Below are positions 6,200 to 15,067 of a stretch of DNA of 27,362 bases, piece after piece. Within the stretch, counting starts at the first letter, position 1. The number at the start of each line of letters is the position of its first letter. The position numbers and the translations under genes were made by a program. Origin of the DNA: Bacteroidota bacterium (lineage in GTDB: Bacteria; Bacteroidota; Bacteroidia; Chitinophagales; Chitinophagaceae); assembly GCA_023409975.1 (NCBI GenBank), contig JAEYQO010000048.1:1-27362 (forward strand), written 5' to 3'. Below the pieces are notes generated by a model that was given only the letters and a program-made list of their open reading frames with translations, searched no databases and was not told where the DNA came from.

Positions 6200-7123
6200 A
6201 TGTCATTAATAGTTGTGGGCACCATGGCCTTCGATGCACTGGAAACCCCTTTTGGAAAAGTAGATCGTATCATTGGTGGATCAGCAACCTATGCTGCGTG
6301 GTCTGCGTCCAATTTCTATAAACCTATCAAACAGGTCTCGATTGTGGGTGGTGATTTCCCCCAGGAAGAGATCAATGCATTATCCGATCGTGGTGTTGAG
6401 TTTGAAGGTGTTGAGGTTGTGAAAGAGGGTAAGAGCTTTTTCTGGAGTGGCCGATACCATATGGACATGAATACCCGCGACACACTGGTTACCGATCTGA
6501 ATGTGCTGGCGCAGTTCAACCCTCAACTACCGGAAAGCTACCAGGACTGTGAATTCCTGATGCTGGGTAACCTCGTACCTGCCGTACAGATGAGCGTGAT
6601 CAATCAATTAAAGACCAGACCGAAGCTGATCGTTATGGATACGATGAACTTCTGGATGGAAACGGCGATGGATGATCTTAAGAAAGTAATCGGCATGGTG
6701 GATGTATTGCTCGTAAATGATAGTGAGGCGCGTCAGTTAAGCGGAGAATATTCACTGGTCAAAGCGGCTCTGAACATTCAGCAGATGGGCCCGCGCTTTG
6801 TCATCATCAAGAAAGGGGAACATGGCGCCTTGCTGTTCCATGGCACCCATGTCTTCTTTGCGCCTGCCCTGCCACTTGAGGATGTATTTGACCCTACCGG
6901 TGCTGGCGACACATTCGCAGGTGGTTTCATCGGACATCTGGCCCGCACCAAGGATGTGTCCTTCGAAAACATGAAGACGGCTATCATTGTAGGCTCTGCC
7001 ATGGCTTCCTTCTGTGTGGAGAAATTCGGACCGCTGCGCATGCAGGAAATCACGCAGGACGATATCAAGCAGCGCACGGATATGTTCGTCGAGCTGGTGA
7101 ATTTTGATATCAATTTGGTTTAG
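6200..7123 (+). CDS. PfkB-family carbohydrate/nucleoside kinase
   Basis: The 307-residue protein has the PfkB (ribokinase-like) fold. The second PfkB signature DPTGAGDTFAGG (231-242) provides the catalytic base D237 and the anion hole. GGSATYAAW (26-34) matches the first signature, with the substrate-side glycine pair, and LLVNDSEARQLSG (170-182) is another conserved strand. It should phosphorylate a sugar or nucleoside with ATP in the cytoplasm. The substrate is not evident and no catabolic genes are adjacent. The start is supported by the immediate MSLIVVGTMAFD strand and the -7 box 19 bases upstream. A GTTAG-type tandem repeat starts right at its stop codon. Confidence 0.92.
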   Translation: MSLIVVGTMAFDALETPFGKVDRIIGGSATYAAWSASNFYKPIKQVSIVGGDFPQEEINALSDRGVEFEGVEVVKEGKSFFWSGRYHMDMNTRDTLVTDLNVLAQFNPQLPESYQDCEFLMLGNLVPAVQMSVINQLKTRPKLIVMDTMNFWMETAMDDLKKVIGMVDVLLVNDSEARQLSGEYSLVKAALNIQQMGPRFVIIKKGEHGALLFHGTHVFFAPALPLEDVFDPTGAGDTFAGGFIGHLARTKDVSFENMKTAIIVGSAMASFCVEKFGPLRMQEITQDDIKQRTDMFVELVNFDINLV

Positions 7124-7126
7124 GGG

Positions 7127-7256
7127 GTTAGTTGGTTAGTTGGTTAGTTGGTTAGGGGTTAGTTGCCTGCGTCTTGGCATTTGCTATTGCTATCGCTACA
7201 GCTATCCCTGCCCGCCAACGGTCAACGCAAATGTTACCGGCTAACGGCCAACAACA
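7127..7256. repeat. GTTAGTTG tandem repeat plus CCAACGG module
   Basis: Four 8-base units of GTTAGTTG (the last as GTTAGGGG) occupy 7127-7158, followed by a partial unit. A GC-T/TTGC hexamer-like series (about 7171-7204) and then CCAACGGTCAACG and GGCTAACGGCCAAC (about 7214-7252) follow. The order of modules mirrors the composite repeat at 4333-4509. The spacer lies between the PfkB kinase and recJ, which converge. No terminator hairpin with a T-tract is visible. An ORF crossing it (from 7163) is low-complexity and unsupported. Confidence 0.7.
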
Positions 7257-7272
7257 AAAATCTTAACCCGGG

Positions 7273-8979
7273 TCAGCAAGACGGCTTTACATCAATGACT
7301 TTAACCTGCAATTTAGTGACGCCATTATATTCACACTCTTCCACGGTATAGAGCATATCGAAAGGACCGCGCGTGACAACCTCTTCCTTCCTGCCAAGGA
7401 AGAATCCTATACCATCTATAACACATCCGTCATGCTGATGGACAACAAACTTGAGATGTTGTTCCTTGACGACTCTTGAATATCCCTTGTAGTCGTACAC
7501 GTTTCTTGTCAGGAATACTGGCCGGGTATTCGCCGGTCCGAAGGGCTCGAACTGACGGAGAATATTGTAAAAACCCGGACGGATATCAGACAGCCTGATC
7601 TCTGCATCAATTTCAATCTCCGGTATCAGCAGCTCAGGTGCAATACTCTTTGCCACCACTTCTTCAAAGCGCATGCAGAACGCTTCCACTTTCTCCGGCA
7701 GCAAGGTCATACCTGCTGCATAGAAATGACCGCCATAATTCTCCAGAAGATCGCGACACTCGTGGATAGCCTCATAAATATTGAAGCCGCTAACAGACCT
7801 TGCAGAACCGGACACCTTGCCATTCGACTGGGTCAGAATAATAGTAGGCCGGTAATAGTGATCGAGCAGCCTTGACGCTACAATTCCTACTACTCCTTTA
7901 TGCCAGTCTTCCTTGAACAGAACCGTCGATTTTCTAATGGGCGTCATCTCATCCTGCTCCAATAATGCCAGTGCCTCTTCCGTAATACTCTTGTCAATCT
8001 CTTTGCGGTCGGTATTATCCGACTGTAAGGCCTCGGCATACAGCTTGATCTTTTCCTTATCCTGTTCAATGAACAGGTCCACGGCCTTCCTGGCATCATC
8101 CATCCTGCCGGCTGCGTTCACGCGCGGACCGATCACGAACACAATATCGGTCATCGACATTTCACGGTTCACGCCGGAAATCTCTTTGAGCGTCTGGATA
8201 GAAAGTGAGGGGGTTTGATTGACCTTCCGAAGACCGTAGAAAGCGAGCACGCGGTTCTCACCGTCAATCGGAACAATATCTGCAGCGATACTGGTGGCTA
8301 CCAGATCGAGGTATTCATAAACTGCTTCCTGTGAGAGTTTCCACTGCTGCGCCAGCGCTGAGATCAGCTTAAAACCGATACCGCATCCGCTGAGTTCTTT
8401 GTATGGATAAGGGCAGTCGGATTGTTTCGGATTCAGAATTGCGTAGGCAGGCGGGAGTATTTCATCAGGTGTATGGTGGTCGCAGACGATCACATCAATT
8501 CCGAGTGTGCGGGCATACTGGATCAGCTCAATGGATTTTATCCCGCAGTCGAGGGTAATCATCAGCGTATATCCGTTTGCATGTGCATGATCGATCCCCT
8601 TCTTTGAAATGCCGTAACCTTCCGTATAGCGGTGAGGGATATAGTAGCCAAGCTCTCCGGTATAATGCTTTTTCAGGAAGGAGAACACAACAGCAACCGA
8701 GGTAGTGCCATCGACATCGTAATCCCCATACACCATGATCCTTTCGTGCCATTCAACGGCTTCACTGATCCTCGTCACGGCGTCCCTCATTCCCTTCATG
8801 AGAAAAGGATCATGCAGATGATTTAATTCGGGCCGGAAGAATCTGCGTGCAGATTCAAAATCGGAGACCCCACGTAATGCAAGTATCCGGCAGAGTGCGG
8901 GATGTATCTTCAGGTCCTGACCAAGCTGTTGTATAAATTTCTCACTCGCCGGTTTTAATGTCCATCTCTTTTCCCTCAT
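7273..8979 (-). CDS. recJ: Single-stranded-DNA-specific exonuclease RecJ
   Basis: The 568-residue protein is a full-length RecJ. The DHH domain has motif I YGDYDVDG (84-91), a metal-binding LDCG (143-146) and DHHTPDE (167-173). The DHHA1 domain has SGSARSVSGFNI and ENYGGHFYAAGM, and a C-terminal OB-fold region follows. RecJ is a 5'-3' exonuclease on single-stranded DNA acting in RecF-type recombination, mismatch repair and base excision repair. The ATG at 8979 overlaps the TGA of the kynurenine monooxygenase gene by four bases (ATGA), so the two are co-transcribed and probably translationally coupled. No functional link between the two is known to me. Confidence 0.97.
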   Translation of the reverse strand: MREKRWTLKPASEKFIQQLGQDLKIHPALCRILALRGVSDFESARRFFRPELNHLHDPFLMKGMRDAVTRISEAVEWHERIMVYGDYDVDGTTSVAVVFSFLKKHYTGELGYYIPHRYTEGYGISKKGIDHAHANGYTLMITLDCGIKSIELIQYARTLGIDVIVCDHHTPDEILPPAYAILNPKQSDCPYPYKELSGCGIGFKLISALAQQWKLSQEAVYEYLDLVATSIAADIVPIDGENRVLAFYGLRKVNQTPSLSIQTLKEISGVNREMSMTDIVFVIGPRVNAAGRMDDARKAVDLFIEQDKEKIKLYAEALQSDNTDRKEIDKSITEEALALLEQDEMTPIRKSTVLFKEDWHKGVVGIVASRLLDHYYRPTIILTQSNGKVSGSARSVSGFNIYEAIHECRDLLENYGGHFYAAGMTLLPEKVEAFCMRFEEVVAKSIAPELLIPEIEIDAEIRLSDIRPGFYNILRQFEPFGPANTRPVFLTRNVYDYKGYSRVVKEQHLKFVVHQHDGCVIDGIGFFLGRKEEVVTRGPFDMLYTVEECEYNGVTKLQVKVIDVKPSC

Positions 8980-10349
8980 GATACCGTTTCAAGTTGTTGC
9001 ACCGCTTCATAATACTCCTGCACCCATTGACTCAGGCGAGCCTCGTAAAACTTGTCATCCAGCTTTGAGAAGAAATCGCCATCCTGCATGATCTTTCCCA
9101 ATAGCTGATCCTGAGCCTGCACACAATGCAGGGCTGTGCTGTAAGGGATATGACTGAAGGACACCATTTCGTAGACTGAGATGAACTGTTCCGGGTATCG
9201 TTTACCCAGCTCCTTTTCGATTTTCTTACGCTCGAGGAAGGCCGGCTCTGCCACTTTATCGCGCATCTCTACAAAATTCATCAGCGCCAGTTCGGCTACG
9301 GCATCACCATTGGGTTTTCTGGACCGGTCGTACCTGCCAAGTATCCGATCCCAATCGCCCTCATACTGGTCGATCAGACCGGAGAGGATGGTACAATCTT
9401 CAAAACCTGCGTTCATGCCCTGTCCGTAGAAGGGGACGATGGCATGGGCGGCGTCTCCGATAAGGGCACTTTTATCGCCAAAATGCCAGGGCTTTATCCT
9501 CGTCGTGATCAGAGAGGATGTAGGATTAGTGAAGAAATCCCCGATCAGCGTTGGCATTATGGGCACGGCATCGGGGAAGTGCTCATTGAAGAAAGCGAGT
9601 ACATCTTCTTCCGTCTGCAGAGCTGCAAAGGAAACAGGTCCTTCAAAGGGAAGGAATAGCGTGCAGGTGAAGGTGCCGTCGGTATTGGGCAGACCGATCA
9701 GCATAAAGTTCTTTCGGGGCCAGATATGGAGTGCGTGCTTTTCCATGCGGAGATTCCCATTGGCATCCGGTGGAATACAGAGTTCCTTATAACCATGTTC
9801 AAGGTAGAAATGCGTAGCGTCAACCCTGTCCATATAACTATAGCTATTCCGCAGGGCAGAAAAGGCACCATCCGCACCGAAGAGCAACTCCGCTTCCACC
9901 ATCTGTTCCCCACCTGCTGCATTCTGTAAATAGACCTTATTGGATGGAACATCTACCCGCTGACAGCGTTGTTCGAAATGAATCTTCACGCCTTCCTGTT
10001 CTGCCAGCGTCATCAGCTTCTTGTTCAGGTCGCCCCGGCTGACCGAATAGATCGCTTCGTTATTCTTACCGTATTGCTGAAAGGCCGTGGTGCCGTCGGG
10101 CTGGTGCAGATAGCGGCCATACATCGGAATGGCAAGGCTCGCGATATCATCGCGCAGACCTGCAAGATCGAGAGCTCTCCAACCCCTTTCGCTCATAGCC
10201 AGGTTGATGGAGCGACCTGCAGAGATGGAGGCGCTGCGCATATCCGGCCTGCGTTCATAAACCGACACATCATATCCTTTCTTTCTGAGTATAATCGACA
10301 GAAGCGAGCCCACGAGGCCTGCTCCCAATATGGTGACAGATTGTTTCAT
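8976..10349 (-). CDS. kmo: Kynurenine 3-monooxygenase (FAD-dependent)
   Basis: The 457-residue protein is a flavin-dependent aromatic hydroxylase. It has an N-terminal FAD-binding GAGLVGS (9-15), the KMO-characteristic GRSINLAMSERG (45-56), and a second FAD motif with GDAAHAIVPFYGQGMN near residue 310. The C-terminal part is the KMO-type helical region. KMO converts L-kynurenine to 3-hydroxykynurenine using NADPH and O2, a step of tryptophan breakdown and de novo NAD synthesis. Other pathway genes (TDO, kynureninase, 3-HAO) are not in the window. A hydrophobic C-terminal membrane anchor as in eukaryotic KMO is not apparent, so the enzyme should be soluble. recJ follows with a four-base overlap. 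Confidence 0.94.
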   Translation of the reverse strand: MKQSVTILGAGLVGSLLSIILRKKGYDVSVYERRPDMRSASISAGRSINLAMSERGWRALDLAGLRDDIASLAIPMYGRYLHQPDGTTAFQQYGKNNEAIYSVSRGDLNKKLMTLAEQEGVKIHFEQRCQRVDVPSNKVYLQNAAGGEQMVEAELLFGADGAFSALRNSYSYMDRVDATHFYLEHGYKELCIPPDANGNLRMEKHALHIWPRKNFMLIGLPNTDGTFTCTLFLPFEGPVSFAALQTEEDVLAFFNEHFPDAVPIMPTLIGDFFTNPTSSLITTRIKPWHFGDKSALIGDAAHAIVPFYGQGMNAGFEDCTILSGLIDQYEGDWDRILGRYDRSRKPNGDAVAELALMNFVEMRDKVAEPAFLERKKIEKELGKRYPEQFISVYEMVSFSHIPYSTALHCVQAQDQLLGKIMQDGDFFSKLDDKFYEARLSQWVQEYYEAVQQLETVS

Positions 10350-10366
10350 GAAATGAGATATTTAGG

Positions 10367-10374
10367 CAAAGTAA
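10367..10374 (-). promoter_or_regulatory. Weak candidate -7 box for kmo-recJ
   Basis: On the minus strand TTACTTTG matches seven of eight positions of TAnnTTTG and ends 17 bases before the kmo ATG. The match is imperfect and no clear -33 element was found. Confidence 0.3.
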
Positions 10375-10436
10375 CTAATTATCAGTGGTTAGTCACGCCT
10401 GAGCCTTGCGGGCACCGCCTTAGTACCGGTTCCCCA

Positions 10437-10458
10437 AAAAAAGCGGCACTGCTTTTTT
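10437..10458. other. Symmetric A8/T8-type hairpin between divergent genes
   Basis: AAAAAAGC (10437-10444) and GCTTTTTT (10451-10458) form a perfect 8-bp inverted repeat around the loop GGCACT. It lies in the gap between two divergent genes, 33 bases upstream of the fused beta-oxidation gene. In shape it resembles a bidirectional terminator, which is odd here because no gene ends on either side. It may be an attenuator, a binding site, or the trace of a lost gene. A GTGGTTAG repeat word lies nearby at 10385-10392. Confidence 0.5.
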
Positions 10459-10491
10459 CTATAAATTGTGTATCTAAAAAAGTCCGGATTC

Positions 10492-13062
10492 ATGAACAGG
10501 CATATTCGAAGAGTAGCAGTTATAGGTTCAGGTGTAATGGGTTCCCGCATAGCGTTTCTTTTCGCTGGCATTGGTGTTGAAGTCCTGTTACTGGACATAC
10601 CACCAAAGGAACTGACAGATGGGGAGAAAAGTAAAGGACTGACCCTCGAGGACCGGGCGGTCAGAAACCGGATTGTGAATGAGGCCCTGCAACAGGCACT
10701 CAAGGCGAAGCCTGCCGCCGCTTATACACCCGACGTAGTTCAGTTGATCAAAACAGGAAATATCGAAGACGATCTGAAGGAAACAAGTAACTGTGACTGG
10801 ATCATTGAGGTGGTTGTGGAACGACTGGATATCAAGCAGCAGCTATTCGAAAAAATAGAACAGCACCGGAAGCCGGGGACGCTGGTTTCATCGAACACCT
10901 CGGGTATTCCCATTCATATGATGGCAGCGGGGCGATCGGAAGATTTCAGACAGCACTTCTGCGGCACCCATTTCTTCAATCCCCCAAGGTATCTGCGTCT
11001 GCTGGAGATCATTCCCGCTCCCGACACAAAACAGGAGGTGATCAATTTCCATATGGAATATGGCCAGAAGTTTCTGGGTAAGACCACCGTACTATGTAAG
11101 GATACCCCGGCCTTCATTGCAAACAGAGTGGGTGTGTTCGGATTTATGGCAGTTTTTCATGCCATGCAGCAACTGGACCTGAATATAGACGAGGTGGATG
11201 CGCTGACGGGACCGGTGTTAGGCAGACCCAAATCAGCGACATTCAGAACTGCCGATGTGGTAGGACTGGACACTTTGGTGCAGGTGGCCAAAACACTTCC
11301 GCAGCATGCACCAGAGGATGAGGCGAAGGCGCTGTTCGAATTGCCGCCATTCATGGAGCAGATGGTAGCGAACCGCTGGCTGGGTGATAAAACCGGTCAG
11401 GGCTTTTACAAGAAGACGAAGCAGGTAAAACAAGTTCAGTCTGCCCCTCCGGTTAGCTATAGTAAAAATGATACGGAAAGCAGTCAGGAGAAGGCGGAAA
11501 AGGCCAGCTTTACCACTTCTCCGGAAAGCAGGGGTGATGAACGGAAGGCACCGCCCGTGGGCGAGGCGAGTCATCCGGAAAAACCCCTAGAGGGCAAGAA
11601 GGAGACAGTTATCCTCACCCTGAACCTGAAAACCATGGAATATGAGGCAAAGCAAAAGCCACGGTTCGCAACGCTGGAGGCGGCTAAACCCGTCGATCAT
11701 CTAGAGCAGCGTTTGAAGATACTGTATAGCGGTCAGGACAAAGCAGGTTCGTTTTACAGACTGTTCCACCATTTGCTTTTTGCCTACGTTTCTCATCGGG
11801 TGCCGTCAGTGGCGGATGAACTGTATAAAATTGACGACGCGATCAAGGCGGGCTTTGGCTGGGAGATCGGGGCTTTCGAGAGCTGGGATGTCCTGGGCGT
11901 TGAAAAAACGCTGGAGCATATGAAGCGTTCCGGGGTGTCTGTAGCCGGATGGGTGGAAGACATGGTGAGCAAGGGCTATAAAAGCTTTTATAAGACAGAA
12001 GGCGGTGAGCGGAAGTTCTACGACCAGCGTAGCGGGCAGTACCAGCCTGTGCCCGGCTCAGGCCAATTCATCCTCCTTGAGCACCTTGATGAAAAGATCG
12101 TCTGGAGCAATAGTGCCTGTAAGCTTTATGATATCGGAGATGCTGTGCTGGCGCTGCGGTGGAATACCAAGATGAACAGTATCGGCGGAGAAGTTCTGGA
12201 GGGCATCAACCATTCCATCGCCCTGGCAGAGCAGCAATACAGAGGACTTGTGATCGCCAATAACGGGGCAAATTTCAGTGCGGGTGCCAACGTGGGTCTC
12301 ATTTTCATGTTTGCGGTGGAACAGGAATACGATGAGCTGGAATTTGCCATCCGTCAGTTTCAGCAGACGATGATGCGACTCCGGTATAGCAGCATTCCTG
12401 TGGTAGTGGCCCCACATGGCCTTTCCCTTGGAGGAGGCTGCGAGATGTGCCTGCATGCAGATGCAGTTCAGGCCAGCGCAGAAACCTATATGGGACTGGT
12501 GGAGATGGGTGTGGGACTGATACCGGGAGGAGGAGGCACCAAAGAGATTGTATTGAGGGCTGCAGACAGAAATATCAAAGAAGACGTGGAGCTCAATTAT
12601 CTGCAGCAACTATTCATCCATATCGGCACGGCAAAAGTTTCAACATCTGCCCAGGAAGCCTTTGACCTTTCCTTTCTGCGAAAAGGAATAGACGGCATAT
12701 CCATGAACCAGGACAGACGGATAGCTGATGCAAAACGGAAGGTACTGCAATTGCATGAGCAGGGCTATACACAACCTGTGCGCAGGAAACACATCAAGGT
12801 GCAGGGACAAGGAGGATTGGGACCATTACTGGTGGGCGTCCACAGTATGTGGCGTGGAAACTATATCTCCGACTATGATAAATTCCTGGCGGAGAAGCTT
12901 GCCTGGGTGATGTGTGGAGGAGATCTGACCGGAGCGGGATTTGTCAGCGAGCAGTATCTGCTCGATCTGGAGCGGGAGACTTTTCTGAGTCTCTGCGGAC
13001 AAAAAAAGACGTTGGAACGCCTGCAGAGCATTCTGACAACGGGCAAACCTTTAAGAAATTAA
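10492..13062 (+). CDS. Fused 3-hydroxyacyl-CoA dehydrogenase / enoyl-CoA hydratase (FadN-type)
   Basis: The 856-residue protein joins a dehydrogenase and a hydratase in FadN order (dehydrogenase first), the reverse of E. coli FadB. The dehydrogenase part has the NAD-binding IGSGVMG (11-17) and the catalytic HFFNPPR; the hydratase part has the oxyanion-hole FSAGANVG and the catalytic-glutamate regions LGGGCEM and GLVEMGVGLIPGGGG. Together they perform hydration and NAD-dependent oxidation in fatty-acid beta-oxidation. A roughly 57-residue hydrophilic, low-complexity insertion (11424-11595, rich in S, E, K and P) separates GQGFYKK from ILTLNLKTMEY, which are normally close together in this family. 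An in-frame GTG at 10468 is possible, but the ATG at 10492 gives the family-like start. No thiolase or acyl-CoA dehydrogenase gene is adjacent. Confidence 0.93.
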   Translation: MNRHIRRVAVIGSGVMGSRIAFLFAGIGVEVLLLDIPPKELTDGEKSKGLTLEDRAVRNRIVNEALQQALKAKPAAAYTPDVVQLIKTGNIEDDLKETSNCDWIIEVVVERLDIKQQLFEKIEQHRKPGTLVSSNTSGIPIHMMAAGRSEDFRQHFCGTHFFNPPRYLRLLEIIPAPDTKQEVINFHMEYGQKFLGKTTVLCKDTPAFIANRVGVFGFMAVFHAMQQLDLNIDEVDALTGPVLGRPKSATFRTADVVGLDTLVQVAKTLPQHAPEDEAKALFELPPFMEQMVANRWLGDKTGQGFYKKTKQVKQVQSAPPVSYSKNDTESSQEKAEKASFTTSPESRGDERKAPPVGEASHPEKPLEGKKETVILTLNLKTMEYEAKQKPRFATLEAAKPVDHLEQRLKILYSGQDKAGSFYRLFHHLLFAYVSHRVPSVADELYKIDDAIKAGFGWEIGAFESWDVLGVEKTLEHMKRSGVSVAGWVEDMVSKGYKSFYKTEGGERKFYDQRSGQYQPVPGSGQFILLEHLDEKIVWSNSACKLYDIGDAVLALRWNTKMNSIGGEVLEGINHSIALAEQQYRGLVIANNGANFSAGANVGLIFMFAVEQEYDELEFAIRQFQQTMMRLRYSSIPVVVAPHGLSLGGGCEMCLHADAVQASAETYMGLVEMGVGLIPGGGGTKEIVLRAADRNIKEDVELNYLQQLFIHIGTAKVSTSAQEAFDLSFLRKGIDGISMNQDRRIADAKRKVLQLHEQGYTQPVRRKHIKVQGQGGLGPLLVGVHSMWRGNYISDYDKFLAEKLAWVMCGGDLTGAGFVSEQYLLDLERETFLSLCGQKKTLERLQSILTTGKPLRN

Positions 13063-13088
13063 CAGCAACTACCGGGATAGAAATGAGT

Positions 13089-13096
13089 TAAATTTG
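13089..13096 (+). promoter_or_regulatory. Candidate -7 promoter box for the TPR gene
   Basis: TAAATTTG matches TAnnTTTG and lies 47 bases upstream of the ATG chosen for the TPR protein (13144). A 6-bp inverted repeat CTGAGC (13101-13106) / GCTCAG (13130-13135) between box and start could form a leader hairpin. No obvious -33 TTG. Confidence 0.4.
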
Positions 13097-13143
13097 AAGA
13101 CTGAGCTTATATGGGTGTCCTGCATCCGGGCTCAGATAGCATT

Positions 13144-14979
13144 ATGAGAGACCTTAAGAACCTTTTACTGCTGTTCTTCCTTTCCATCGGCAGTGTTACT
13201 GCTCAGGCTCAGACCGACCCGCTGATCCAGGCGAAAATGTATGCGGATCAGCAGGATTTCAGGAAAGCGGCAGCGGCCTACGAACGATTGTATGAACAAT
13301 CGCCACTCGATCAGGAAGTGTATGCGGGCTATCTGGAAACCCTGCTGGCCCTGAAGAAATACAAGGATGCGGAAAAGCTGGTTACACGTCAGCTCACTTT
13401 GCGGCAGCATGCCGACCCCTTGTTGCTGATCGACCAGGGACGGGTGCAACTGGCTGCAGGAAAAGAGAAAAAAGCCTCGGAATATTTTGAAAATGCTATT
13501 GCCCTGATGACAGGTGAGGATATGCTGACACAGCGGATGGTGCGAAAGTTTACCGGGCACAACCTCGATCAGTATACCATTAAAACCTACGAACGGGCCA
13601 TTGAGCTGCTCCGGAGCGGCTACCTGTATAGTCTGCCTCTGGCAAGGCTATACGCCAAAAACAATCAGATTGAGGAAGCGGTGAATTCCCTGCTGGGCCT
13701 GGGCCCCATGCAGCTCCCTGGTATGGACGACACAAAATCGCTGATGCTGGAACTACTGGGGAATGATCCGCAGAAACTGCAGCTCACACAAAAAGCCCTG
13801 ATCAGAAAGATCAATGAGTTTCCGGAGAACCCCTGGTATGTGGATATCCTCACCTGGCTCTATATTCAGAAAGACGACTGGGAAGGCGCCTTTATCCAGA
13901 TGCGGGCGCTCGATGACCGACAGAAGCTGAATGGCTCCAAACTGCTGGAGTTTGCCGGTCTTGCCCGGCGGGAGGGCGCTTATGATGCAGCCCTGAAAGC
14001 CGTTGATGCCATCCTGGAAGAACGTAAAGGCCTACCGGTGTTTGCTATGGCTAAGGCGGAGCGGCTGAATGTTCGGATGCAGCAACTGCAGGAGAATCCC
14101 TTCTTCAAACCAGAGGATATCACCTCTTTGCAGCAGGAGTATGCAGCTTTTTTCGAAGAGTTTCCGCAGTATTATAATACAGAAACCCTGCGCGACTACG
14201 CGCTGCTGGAGGCTCAATATGCAAACAATCCTGAGAAGGGCATAGAATTACTGACCAGGGCTGTGAACACACCCAGTGCGCGGAAGGCGTTCAATGGATG
14301 GGCGAAACTTCAGCTCGGAGATTATTATGTTCTTGCCGGGAAGATCTGGGATGCCTCGCTGACCTATAGTCAGGTCGACAAAGAATTCCGGGAGGATATG
14401 CTGGGGGAAGAAGCGCGGTTCAGAAATGCCAAACTGGCTTATTACAGAGGTGATTTTGAGTGGGCACAGGCACAGCTAAACGTACTGAAGGCCTCTACAT
14501 CAGAACTGATCGCCAATGATGCCATGTACCTTTCTGTCCTGATCACAGAGAACATACCTCCGGATAGTAACCTTCATCCACTACGCCGGTTCGCCTTTGC
14601 CGACCTGCTGTTATTTCAGAATAAAAATCAGGAAGCAGAGCAATTACTGGATAGCGTCGCCACAGCCTTCCCTGATCATCCGCTGAACGACGACATCCTG
14701 ATGCTCAGAGCGAAACTAGCCGTGAAACACCGGGAATATCAGAAGGCGCTGGACTATCTGGCTGCTGTATACGATGCCTGCAAAGACTGTGGCAAGGACG
14801 ATCTGCTCCGGGATGACGCCTTGTTCCAGACCGCCGGTATTTACGAGAAGTACCTGAAACAGCCGGCTCAGGCCAGGAAGTTTTATGAGATGCTGATCCT
14901 TGAATATCCGGGAAGCACCTTCGTACAATCGGCAAGAACCCGGTTGAATGAATTGGAAGCTACGCCCCCGAATGGTTAA
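13144..14979 (+). CDS. Secreted/periplasmic tetratricopeptide-repeat protein
   Basis: The 611-residue protein starts with a signal peptide (MRDLKNLLLLFFLSIGSVTAQAQ) if the ATG at 13144 is used. The in-frame ATG at 13111 would place 11 polar residues in front of it and is less likely. The rest is helical TPR-like repeats, for example DFRKAAAAYERLYEQSPLDQ near the start, KYKDAEKLV, NQEAEQLLDSVATAFPDHP, and a final QARKFYEMLILEYPGSTF repeat. No enzymatic domain was seen. TPR proteins of this type usually act as scaffolds in envelope assemblies, but a specific partner cannot be named. It is followed 88 bases later by comEC on the same strand. Confidence 0.85.
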   Translation: MRDLKNLLLLFFLSIGSVTAQAQTDPLIQAKMYADQQDFRKAAAAYERLYEQSPLDQEVYAGYLETLLALKKYKDAEKLVTRQLTLRQHADPLLLIDQGRVQLAAGKEKKASEYFENAIALMTGEDMLTQRMVRKFTGHNLDQYTIKTYERAIELLRSGYLYSLPLARLYAKNNQIEEAVNSLLGLGPMQLPGMDDTKSLMLELLGNDPQKLQLTQKALIRKINEFPENPWYVDILTWLYIQKDDWEGAFIQMRALDDRQKLNGSKLLEFAGLARREGAYDAALKAVDAILEERKGLPVFAMAKAERLNVRMQQLQENPFFKPEDITSLQQEYAAFFEEFPQYYNTETLRDYALLEAQYANNPEKGIELLTRAVNTPSARKAFNGWAKLQLGDYYVLAGKIWDASLTYSQVDKEFREDMLGEEARFRNAKLAYYRGDFEWAQAQLNVLKASTSELIANDAMYLSVLITENIPPDSNLHPLRRFAFADLLLFQNKNQEAEQLLDSVATAFPDHPLNDDILMLRAKLAVKHREYQKALDYLAAVYDACKDCGKDDLLRDDALFQTAGIYEKYLKQPAQARKFYEMLILEYPGSTFVQSARTRLNELEATPPNG

Positions 14980-15015
14980 CCACCCCTCGCTAATTAAATA
15001 GTTGAAAACAGTAAT

Positions 15016-15028
15016 GTAGACTGTCTAC
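15016..15028. promoter_or_regulatory. Perfect 6-1-6 inverted repeat upstream of comEC
   Basis: GTAGAC and GTCTAC flank a single T, giving a 13-base perfect inverted repeat 39 bases before the comEC ATG. Its size and position fit a transcription-factor operator, but it could be coincidental. Confidence 0.3.
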
Positions 15029-15067
15029 CATTATATTGCCGGCATAAAAGGTTTTAACGACCGGAAT

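Noticed and set aside
7163..7351. 62-codon + strand frame between PfkB and recJ
   Set aside because: Built from the repeat and overlaps the 3' end of recJ; no family.
10468..10491. GTG start for the fused beta-oxidation gene
   Set aside because: The ATG at 10492 places the NAD-binding strand at the usual distance from the start; GTG remains possible.
9969..10580. 203-codon + strand frame opposite kmo
   Set aside because: Antisense to kmo and running into the next gene; composition typical of a shadow frame.
12058..12609. 183-codon minus-strand frame antisense to the hydratase domain
   Set aside because: Lies entirely opposite a well-supported gene and matches no family that I recognise.
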